A stretch of DNA of 64,000 nucleotides from Ipomoea triloba (taxonomy: Eukaryota > Streptophyta > Magnoliopsida > Solanales > Convolvulaceae), in assembly GCF_003576645.1 (NCBI RefSeq), contig NC_044930.1, positions 23,677,644 to 23,741,643 on the forward strand, read 5' to 3'. How positions within the stretch are numbered: position 1 is the first letter of the stretch; each line of letters begins with the position of its first letter. The notes beneath the pieces were generated by a model that did not search any database, had not been told where the DNA came from, and saw only the letters and a program-made list of their open reading frames with translations. A program made the position numbers and the translations under genes. Positions 1 to 10,600 of the stretch are shown in pieces.

Positions 1-502
1 GTAGCATTATATTTATTCTTTAGTTTAGGAGAGAGTCCTTTTGCAGCCTATCTTTATTAGTTCAAATAACAATTGTGTTAACCAGTCAATTGTAATAGTA
101 AGGGTGGTCGCGATTTAATTAATTAATTAATTTTTACTTTTCCGACAAAAAATTCAAAGTGGGTTTAATTGCTGGGATCCTTCTATGTAGTGTTTCACAC
201 TCTACTTCGACAACCCCACCAAGGCACCTACCCACATCTTTCTCTATTATTTTAACATACAGTGCATGGTAACATGCATCTTCCAAGAAAATTTGTTCAA
301 CTTAGTACACTTATTAAGTTATTTTGAATAATTATGGTGGGAGATATATATTTATATTATTTTATGTTAAAGTTGTTAGCTTTCTTTATTATAGATTAGT
401 ATTTACTTCCTTTTTCAATATTTGTACTGAGAAACATATAAATAAAAATTCCTGTTCTTCACTTGCAACGAATACCTCTTTCTTTATCATACTTTTGTCA
501 AT
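1..502. other. AT-rich stretch, no gene seen
   Basis: No coding exon, RNA gene or transposon end could be recognised here. Short open frames look like chance in AT-rich DNA. Confidence 0.4.
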
Positions 503-905
503 TTGATTGAAGAAAATGTTATGAAGTTAAGAAAGCTGATTGAAAATTTTCATGTGATCAAGTGCTCAAAGCTTTGTTGCTACATCAAGTCTCCTAAGCT
601 AAAAAAGAATCAATTTGATTCTCTCAATTCCAGTACTCAACCAAAACCATCCCTCAAATTAAAGGAAGTTGGTTGCTTTCAAAAAAAATAAAAAAAGTTA
701 AAGGAAGTTGGGAGATCAACCTAGTCAGGCGACTTCATAATTGACCATTCGCTAGCTAGCTTTGATAAGACAGTGAAAGACTAATTGACGAATTGAAGGC
801 TCGTGATTGTCTCAAGGATTGTTGACCCGTAGAAGTTGAAGATGAATGCTTCATTCGTTCCACTTTGTATTTCTTTAAATTAAACAAATACTTAGTGGAA
901 TCCTC
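503..905 (+). repeat. Decayed LTR-like repeat, inverted match to 17,823-18,115
   Basis: Read on the plus strand this segment matches the reverse complement of 17,823-18,115. Shared landmarks are a stretch ending in 'ttgaaaattttc', 'tgatcaagt', 'gagtactcaaccaaaacc'-like sequence and 'attgtctcaagga'. The style resembles the decayed LTRs near 6,700 and 33,900, so I infer an old copia (Sirevirus-like) LTR fragment. No ends or target duplication are visible. Confidence 0.4.
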
Positions 906-1608
906 TTTTGGAGCTAGTTTTAAAGAGAATAGTAGAGTAAAAAAGTCTATTTACTAAAAAAAAGTCATCAATGTATGATAAAAAGTAAAAAACTATACAT
1001 GTTCACATTCACTATTATTTATTCAATCATAATATAACATTCATAATAAACTAATTATAAATTCATTACCTTTTTACTCAATATTATAAAATATAGTTAA
1101 CACTTTTATACGATTGCTAATTTTTGTTTTTCAATTATTTGCAAAGTGGATTCTTTCATCCTCTATTATTTGCAAAGTGACTTTTTAACCTAATCTTAAT
1201 AGAACTCGTGGATGAAAAAAGTAACTTTGCAGACAATTAGGGAGGAGATATGGTTATATGTATATTTGAGAGACGAAAAGTACTATTTTGAATAATTTAA
1301 AGATGAAAAATACAATTTTTACAATTATTAATATAGTTATCAAATTGATATTTATTAATGTTTGAAACTGATTTTGATTCCCAAATAATAAACTACAAAG
1401 AAATAATAAAAGTTGATGGATATATTGGTAACTGGTTCGGGACAAACCAACCTAAGGAGACGATCTTAGCCCCGATGCCGATCTTAGCAGTCGTGGCCTC
1501 ATACATGGGCCAACCTCAAGGCCTTGATCTTGTATGTAAAATACTTATTGTGCACCCTTTAAATATATTAGAACTAATATAAATTTACAATTTATTTTAT
1601 TTTTTAGA
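906..1608. other. AT-rich stretch with possible degenerate coding remnant at 1,430-1,540
   Basis: Mostly AT-rich. A short, more GC-balanced stretch at 1,430-1,540 ends at a donor-like GTATGT and lies just before the RPA-like fragment. It could be a preceding exon of the same relic, but I recognise no domain in it. Confidence 0.25.
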
Positions 1609-1772
1609 CTCAACCTGCTTGGATTAAACACAAAATCAGCATCAATATTGACAACCAACACACTTGGTATATAGGATGCAACCACTATTTAAAAAAGGTT
1701 TATGCACAAAGTGGCAAACTGTCTAACTGTATGCATTGTGGTAAAAAGGCAGCAGTGGATACTCTAAGGTTA
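1609..1772 (+). pseudogene. Replication protein A-like zinc-ribbon exon fragment
   Basis: Frame 1 reads TWYIGC, then NHYLKKVY, then about ten residues on SNCMHCGKK. Plant RPA1-type proteins, including those carried by Helitrons, have a C-terminal OB fold with a CxxC...CxxC zinc ribbon introduced by a W(Y/F)xGC motif. Here the first pair reads C-N-H-Y, so one zinc ligand appears lost, as a single base change from TGT to TAT would do. The fragment follows a pyrimidine-rich TTTTTTAG acceptor-like site and ends near CTAAG/gttag. No start codon, DNA-binding domain or helicase is nearby. This is most likely a decayed exon or Helitron cargo. The assignment rests on a short match. Confidence 0.35.
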
Positions 1773-3261
1773 GTATCATTTAAACAAAAAAAAAAAAATT
1801 TAAAAAAAACACACTATTGTGGGCTCCGGCTAAGAAAGAAGAATGGTTGGGCGATGGAAACAAAGGTCGGAGAAGTGATGGTGCAAAGTCTCGCCACTTC
1901 AAGGATGGAGATAAGAGTTAGACACCACTTAGGAGGAAAATCCCAAGATAAGTCAAAATACTCCTTAAGAACTCAAGAAAAAGAAATTGTCAAAGCAATA
2001 TAATATTCTTGAATTTACTACTGTCAAAGTTGTCTATCTAACAAAACTAATAGCAAAGCTATTTATACACTTTAGCTAGTCCCTACATCAGGGGCATTTA
2101 AGTTCAAGATGTGCTATTTTAATGCTAAACTAGCTAAAAAGATGTAACTAACTACAAGACTAGGATAACTAATTAAGTCAAATAAGTTTATAAAAACTAA
2201 ATTCTAATTGAATTTAGGATTTATAAGCTTAATTTGGACTTTACAAATTGAATAACATAAATACGGACCAAAATAGTCTCAAACTTTTATTTGCAAGGAA
2301 AAATACTCTAAGTGTTGATTTATAAGGTATGAACCTCTCGATTTATTCTTCAAATTGTGACTTGAATCAAATTGACCACCTTCAACTCAACTCCATCTTC
2401 ATATTTTTGATTAGCTTCACTTGCTCCTTTAATTAATAAGGCCACTCATAGCTTCATGAAATATTTGCGCCCTTGCTCTCGTCATTGGACCCTCCAAGAT
2501 CAAAGGACTATTTTCTTTGTTGTCATCCTCATAGTTGTCCTCAACACACACACACACACACAAAATCAAGTACTACACTCATTCATACTAATATAAAAAA
2601 TATGAACTTCATAATGAATGTGAAAATTGTTGATTGGACACATTGCGGCATCAGTATAAAGACTACTTGTAGAATCATTATTGCTACTATCAAGTAAACA
2701 AGTTATGGAACTAGAACAAGAGATACTACTCATGAACTTTCTACAAATATAATACTTTGTAAATATTAATATTTTATTCAATACTTTCATATGAGAATTT
2801 ACGACATACATCTCACAACACATGAAACATGTACGGGGAAAAACTACCACTGCCAAATAGTATCCCAATGCCCTCTATGCTACCACTAGTATCCCAATTG
2901 CACATGACACACTACCAATAAAAAATAAGAGGACAAAGTATTGAAGATAAAGACAATGACAATGCTACCCAAAAGAGAATTAAGAAGACTTTTTTGGTTT
3001 GAATTTCTCTAAGTATTTAAACTAACATTTTTATAAAGTTGCAAACATTTATTGTAGTGACAATTATAATTAATCTCTTATATATTATTTTGCATTCATA
3101 TACTTTGAATTATCGATTATAAATAAATTAAACATATTCAACATTCAATTACCTATGCATGAACATTTCTTATATAATCTTGCATTGATATAGTTTGAAA
3201 TACTTATTTAAAAATAAACAATGGGCACTATCTCATTCGCGCAATGCGCGTGAAAACTAGT
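1773..3261. other. Gene-free AT-rich stretch
   Basis: Nothing recognisable beyond a short CA repeat near 2,545-2,562 and homopolymer runs. Open frames of 60-100 codons here show no domain or codon bias. Confidence 0.4.
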
Positions 3262-3404
<143 letters not shown>

Positions 3405-3405
<1 letters not shown>

Positions 3406-3731
3406 CAAGGATCAAATGAGGACCTATAGTTAGGTGATGAGGACCATGTGGACTTATATGATCCTTTGATTTAAATAATTCAATGGTTGTGCTTAATTCT
3501 ATGCAATAGATTTAATTTTCCGCGCTCAGTTCTTGTGCATTAGTACTCAACTTGTTGTGCATTCTTTCGCAACTTGTTGTGCATTCAATCTCAGTTTTTT
3601 GTGCATTCAGTCTCAGTTTTTTGTGCATTCATAGTGTGATTGTTCATTCATAGCCGTTAGATCACTCCAAATGGATGATCTAATTAGTTCACATGGTCCT
3701 TACATAATGATAGAATCTCACCTGATCCGGA
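3405..3731. mobile_element. Foldback (MITE-like) element with internal tandem repeat
   Basis: The two ends are inverted copies for about 65 bp: the left arm contains 'gaggaccatgtgga' and 'gatcaaatgagg', and the right arm contains 'cacatggtcctta' and 'ctcacctgatcc'. Between the arms the unit 'ttgtgcattc', with a T-rich spacer, recurs about five times (3,530-3,640). Both sides abut microsatellites, so the target duplication cannot be read. It is a non-autonomous element of unassigned superfamily. Confidence 0.5.
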
Positions 3732-3772
3732 ACATACATACATACATACATATATACACACACACACACATA

Positions 3773-4012
3773 CAGGGCCGGATTTTAGGGCGTGCAAGAT
3801 GTGCGACCGCACAGGGCCCCAAAATTTTGGGGGCCCCTAGTCCAGCCCTGACTTAATAGTTAGTATATGTATTTGTGATTAGATTGGCCCAAAATTAAGT
3901 TTTTTGCATTTTTCTCATTGCAATTTTTCTTCAATTCGTAGTTTATTTATACTTTGATAGGACCTCACTTAGTTACTAGCACAGGACCCCGCAAATCAAA
4001 AAACCGGCTCTG
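3773..4012. mobile_element. hAT-like MITE, CAGGGCCGG family (copy 1)
   Basis: The element starts CAGGGCCGG and ends CCGGCTCTG, inverted termini with one change. It is about 85% alike over its full length to the element at 25,296-25,534, which has a clean 8-bp target duplication. This copy landed in a CA microsatellite: left flank CACACATA, right flank CACACGCG. It has no coding capacity. Confidence 0.65.
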
Positions 4013-4056
4013 CACACGCGCGCGCGCGCGCGCGCGCACACACACACATATATATA
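4013..4056. repeat. (CG)n-(CA)n-(TA)n microsatellite
   Basis: An alternating purine-pyrimidine tract: about nine CG dinucleotides, then CA, then TA. Such a tract can adopt Z-DNA. It directly abuts the MITE on its left. Confidence 0.85.
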
Positions 4057-4580
4057 GTTGCGCAACCCCTTAGTGATAATCCCTATATTGCAACCCCTTT
4101 GTATGCTAATTTACAAAATGCTATTGTTCATAGTTTGATGAATTATGATTTATGAAGAGAATGCTTGGGATGTTGAGATTTTAAATGGTCCTTTTTCTGA
4201 TAGCGGCTCTTAGTTTATTTTTCAAGCTCTTTGTAATGACGTTATGATTATATAATAGTTTTGTGGTCTTGTTTCAAAAAAAAAAAAATTGATTATACTA
4301 AATTTCTCAAGTGTCATGTGGCATGTAAGATTGCAATATAATGGATTTGGTGTGGATAGTCTATGTGTAATAGGACTCAAGACAGATATTACGAAGTACA
4401 TTTTTGTTCTCTGAAAGCTGTGCAAAGCCTTCCAACAGTAAGGAAAACTCATAGGTTATTTTAGGGACACCATTAATCACGTCTATGTATTCAGATCATC
4501 TATAATTTATTTGTTACGTTCCAACAACATAGTACGTAGTTGTCTACAAAATATTCCTCAATCCGGCCTCATGCATTGTG

Positions 4581-4666
4581 TTAAGTGTGTACTCTATCAG
4601 ATGCCTTCTTTACCTGCAATATATTAACATTCAGAACCAACTTCCATCCATCATATCAGACGATCA

Positions 4667-4697
<31 letters not shown>

Positions 4698-7600
4698 TTT
4701 GTTACCAAAGTAAAAATTAATGGAAAGGGATAGAAAGGAGCTAGGTTTGATATTTTACCTCATTTTCCCAGTTTGTTCGCAAAGTAATTATAAAGAGCAG
4801 TACTGCTTCTGCGAAGATGGCTATTGTGATCCCCAACCAAAGTCCCTAAACCAAATTGATTAAAAGATCAGAGTAAGCAGCTTTTTTTCTATCAAAACTA
4901 ACAAAAATGGGTCAGTCTAAATTGATAAGAAGATTATATATTAGAGTGTCTTTGAAAATTAGGAAAATGACTTCTAAAAATGTTGATTTTTAAAAAAATA
5001 TTTTTATTTCTAATGTTTGGTTGTATTATAGAAAACTGTCTTGGTCTGTTTGGTTTCTTTTCTCGAAAATGAATAGAATTGTATAATTAAACTACTAACA
5101 ATTTGAACATAATTAAATTTAAGTTTTATAAACATTTAATATAGTGCTATATATGTGCATATATACATACATATATATAAAGAGGTGAGGTGGGGGTGGG
5201 GGTGAGGGGTGAGGGGCAGCTGCCCCCATACTAGCTTCGTCTCTGGTGGTTGTGGTGGTGGTGATGATGGTGGTGGTGGTGGTTGAGTGTTGGTGTTGGT
5301 GGTGGGGTAGTGGTGGTGGTCGTGTTATTTGTTATATAATAATAATAATAATAATAAGTGGTTTGGTGGTGGTGGTGGTAGTGTGGTTGGTAATGGTGGT
5401 GGTGGTAGTGTGATAGTGGTAATGGTGGTGATGGTAGTGGTGGCGGTGGCGGCGATGTTGGTGTGGAAGTTGAAAAATGACTTCTGACAAAAGAGTAGAC
5501 AATAAGCATAACAGAAGCAAGCAATAGATCTACCAACCAGCCGAGCCAAGATTCATAGAAGACATGAAGCTATAGCAGACTTAAGACTAACTGTCTATCA
5601 ATCAAGTCTCAAGAAATCAGAAATTGTCTAAGTCATCCTTACAGCCTGTTGAGTCATCTTTTGGAAAGCCTTCTAAAAGGTGACACATGGGATTTTTCTA
5701 GAGGCTGATAAGAAGAAGACAAACACGTTCTTCTTTCAAATTTGCACAGCAAAGAAGAAGGACAATGTTGTTACACAAGAAGATAAATCAAAGCGCGTAT
5801 AGTTGCATTATCGTGGAGTTTATGGCAACATGGATACCTATCAAAATGGGGTGCAATGGAGAGATTCTAATCAATGTTGTTTTACCAACCTATCCCACCT
5901 CTATCACATAAATAGAGGACTCCAAAGCTCAGGAAAAAAAAAAAAGAGGAGGGAGACAACGATAAGTGTTTAGTGAAAGGAAGTAGTAAGCAATAGAGAA
6001 ATACAAGATTGTCTCTTGCTCGATCAAAAGGAGTGGAATGAAGCTATATGTAGCACCTCTGAAGCTTTCAATCCAGTACTAAAAAAAAAAAAAAACATTC
6101 ATTGACGTCTCACTGTTGTGGTGGCGATCTTGCTCAAGGAATTGAAGCCAACTTATGCTCTTTCAAAGCAAAAGGAATATACCAACATCAAAAGGAGTTC
6201 ATGCAAGGATAAAAGAGTTGATAGACACATGTCAATAAGTTGTTTGACACCTACTAGTCTACATAAAAGACAAATTGGTGATAAGTAGAAGGAGCCTTTT
6301 TGAACCAAAGTGTGCTTATACACTGATATGGAAACTATCTTTACTTTATGGTTCATGGCAGTGCAAATCAATGATTTGGCAGCGGATTTTTGGGGATTGT
6401 GGGCTATCACTTGAGTGACAAATGGTAAATTTGAATTTCAAGTTGACACTCAGCCTGCTTTGTCAATAAAAGGATCGGAGGACTCCTAGCTTAGAAGAAA
6501 TTGCGCGCTGAAAAAGAGAGAATTGTTGGTTGATTGATCATTCAAAGCTTTATCAAGTATTCTAATTAAGTTAAAGAATCATCCTAATTCTAAAAGTCCC
6601 AACCTCAACCCATCCTCCTTTCTTTAATTTGCTGAAAAGAGTTGAACGATCATTTTAGCAAGGGGACTTTAATTAATTTGTGGTTGACCCTTAGCTATAG
6701 ATTGGTAAGATAATGAAGACTAAGTCGACAAGGAGTTCATGACATAATCTAAGGATTGTCATCTGAGACGCAAGTAACTAGCCGTGCATACAAAAAGCTA
6801 CATTTCACTAGCTTGTACTTTTGTAACAATATATAGTGAAATCCTACCCTAAGTTGAAGCTAGTGATGAAGTAGAAAAGTTTTCCGATTCACTATAAAAA
6901 TTTCTCTCACTCTTTCGTGTTTTAATTTACTTTACTCTTTGTTTTATTCTATGACTAACCCTTCATACATGAGTTCACACTTGCACTCACAAACAAAACT
7001 AAGCTACAAACATTTACTTGGCAAGTTCAAGACTTCCGCTTAAAGAAAATTTTATTCCTTAACTTTTTAATTTTTAAAACACGTTTAAAAGTATATTCAA
7101 CTCCCTCCCTCATACCTCCCTCCCTCTTAAACTTTTACTTGCTCGGGACCAACACCTAAATCTATCTCTTATATTTGTGCATATTGTCCACACCCTTTAC
7201 TCAAACATATTTGTGTGTGGCAATTACTTAATTCATTCAAGGGTTGATCAACTACCACCCAATGTTAACCTAAACTGTACTCATCATTTCGAATTTTAGA
7301 TTTTTTTTTTTTGAAAATCAATTTTAGATTTCTTATTTGTTCATAATGTTTGATTATTTCTATTACGTAGTATCATTTAATCACTTTTTCTTATTGAACG
7401 TTTATGATATTACTAGTTAGCTATATAAGGATCAAATTTAAAACATAATGGAGGAAGGACTTCGTTCTCTGTGTCACTCTAACAACCTACATGTACCCAA
7501 AATGATCTCTCACTCTCTCATAATGTATCTACTCATGGCCCTCTTTTTTCTTTATATCTCTTCATCTTCTACGCACGTAAATGGACCTCTAATAATGCCT

Positions 7601-10600
7601 TCCATTGCATGTTAGCAGCTAACATGAGTAAATGTGAAGTAAAATAAATAAATTTGGGATATATATGTTGATACCTTGCCTCCAACATGATAGACGAAAG
7701 CTAAGAGTACTCCAGCAGGCATCCCTAGCAAATTATGGGCTCCCAAGTTGACTATTGCCCCAATATTTTGCCACCCACATCCTCTCGCTGTGCCTGAGAT
7801 TACATTCATATCCACATAAATTTTGGAGTTGTGGAGTTAAAGGAGCGGAGGCAGTTTGCATTCGGGAAGCCCTTAGCTGGTTAAAGGATATAGACATTGG
7901 AGAGGTTGATGTGGAGACCGATACTCATTTAGTTTATTTAGCTTTATGTCTAAACTCTTTTAATTCTGCTTTTTGTTTTATTATTTCTCATGTTAAAAGA
8001 AGTTGCATCCATGATTAATGATGTTGTCTTTTCTGATGATTTAATGCATTAAATCTTATATCTCAAGAAGAAAAAAATTGGTGACAGAAATAACTGTATT
8101 TTGATTTATATATTTTGAAAAAAAAAAATCACAATTTCTCTTCTTTTCATTTTCTTATTCTAATAAAATCTAAACCAGTAGTGATGATAAAAGTTTTATT
8201 TCTTCTATCACTCTATGAGAACGCTTATGATTCCCTGAATATAATATTAAGATGGTCTAATATACATACCTGAAAGAACACATAGAATGCTGTCAAGGAA
8301 GTGAGAGGCAGAGAGCAAGAGTAGCATTTTGCCAGCATAGTTTACAACTTCTTCCTCAGTGCTGAAGACATAACCCCATACTTTGTGAACTGAAACCATT
8401 GCTATGCCTACTAATATCCCTTCTGTTGCCGCGCACCCTAACGCAGTACGCACCGCCATCCACGCTGCTTTTGGCCTCCCACCACCCACTTCATTTGATA
8501 CCCTTACACTGTACTTGTCGGCAGAATTAGGCAATGTTGCAGCAGCCATAATTAGGCAAATATCAACAATTGACAAAGAATTAGGCAAGTCAAAAGAGTT
8601 AGGCATGGAGTTAGGCACCTACNGTCATCCCAAATCATTCTATTCTTCCCTCATATACTAGAGATATTAGAGAGTTTGTTGAGTGTATTTCTCCTTCCTA
8701 GCAAGAGAGAATTATCCTTGTTTTCTCCTTGTTAGTTAGAGAGTGGTTGTAACTCCTATTTTCTCATAGTGAAATTCTTCTACCCTTGCCCGTGGTTTTT
8801 ACCCTAATTTGTTTAGGGGTTTTCCACGTAAAATCTGTGCCTCATTTATTTTTCTTTCTCAAATTATTGTTGCAATCTGATCTATCCCACTTCCGCGGGC
8901 GCAACAATTGGTATCAGAGCCTTCAGATATATTGTTCAGAATTTGTTTCAAGAACAATATGGCAGCGAAATTTGAGATTGAAAAATTCAATGGGAAAAAA
9001 TTTCTCATTGTGGAAATTGAAGGTGAAGGCTATCCTGAGGAAAGACAACTGTCTAGCAGCTATCAGTGAAAGGCCGGTGGATTTTACTGATGACAAAAAA
9101 TGGAGCGAGATGAACGAGGATGCTATGGCGGATCTATACCTATCAATAGCAGATGGAGTATTGTCAAGCATCGGGGAGAAGAAGACGGCCAAGGAGATTT
9201 GGGATCACCTCAACCGGTTGTACGAGGCCAAGTCACTGCACAACAAAATTTTCCTTAAGAGGAAATTATATACTCTTCGTATGTCAGAATCTACTTCAGT
9301 GACGGAACACTTAAATACGCTGAATACTCTATTTTCCCAGCTTACATCTCTAAGCTGTAAAATAGAGCCACAGGAGCGTGCGGAACTTCTGCTTCAGAGT
9401 CTACCTGATTCGTATGATCAACTCATCATCAACTTAACAAACAACATCCTTACGGATTATCTAGTCTTCGATGATGTTGCAGCTGCGGTTCTTGAAGAAG
9501 AAAGCCGGCGCAAGAACAAGGAGGACAGACAAGTTAATCTGCAACAGGCAGAGGCGTTAACGGTGATGAGAGGAAGGTCAACAGAACGTGGCCAAAGCAG
9601 TGGTCGTGGTAGATCAAAATCAAGTAAGAAGAATTTAAAGTGTTACAACTGTGGAAAGAAGGGTCACTTGAAGAAAGATTGTTGGAATTTACCTCAGAAT
9701 TCCAATCCTCAAGGAAATGTTGCAAGTACCTCAGATGATGGAAGTGCTCTCTGTTGCGAAGCATCAATAGCCAGGGAAGGCAGAAAAAGGTTCGCGGTTA
9801 TATGGCTTATAGACTCGGGAGCCACATATCACATGACCTCAAGGAGAGAATGGTTCCATCATTATGAACCAATCTCAGGAGGATCTGTGTACAGCTGCGA
9901 CGATCATACCTTGGAGATTATCGGCATTGGAACCATCAAGCTGAAGATGTACGATGGAACAGTCCAAACTGTTCAGGATGTGCGGCACGTGAAGGGCCTG
10001 AAGAAAAATCTATTATCCTATGGAATATTGGATAATAGTGCAACCAAGATTGAAACACAGAAAGGAGTCATGAAGATTTTCCAAGGAGCGCTTGTGGTGA
10101 TGAAAGGGGAGAAGATAGCTGCAAATCTATACATGCTGAAGGGAGAGACTTTGCAAGAAGCAGAGGCATCGGTTGCCGCATGTAGTCCAGACTCTACGCT
10201 GCTATGGCATCAGAAACTTGGGCACATGTCAGAACAAGGAATGAAGATTCTTGTGGAGCAAAAGCTACTTCCGGGGTTAACAAAGGTATCACTTCCTTTG
10301 TGTGAGCATTGTATAACTTCAAGTAAGCAACATCGTCTTAAATTCAGCACATCAAATTCTAGAGGCAAGGTTGTTCTAGAATTGGTTCACTCTGATGTGT
10401 GGCAAGCACCGGTTCCATCCCTAGGAGGGGCAAAGTATTTTGTCTCATTCATCGACGATTACTCTAGGAGATGCTGGGTGTACCCTATCAAGAGAAAGTC
10501 AGATGTGTTTGCGACTTTCAAAGCCTTCAAAGCACGGGTGGAACTTGATTCCGGGAAGAAGATCAAGTGTTTCAGGACAGATAATGGAGGGGAATATACA

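Noticed and set aside
5231..5549. Three overlapping minus-strand frames rich in His, Pro and Thr
   Set aside because: Products of the TGG/AAT triplet repeat, with no start context or conserved domain.
8786..8958. In-frame ATG for the copia polyprotein at 8,786
   Set aside because: It lies inside the 5' LTR and runs through the primer binding site. The expected Gag N-terminus is at 8,959 in another frame.
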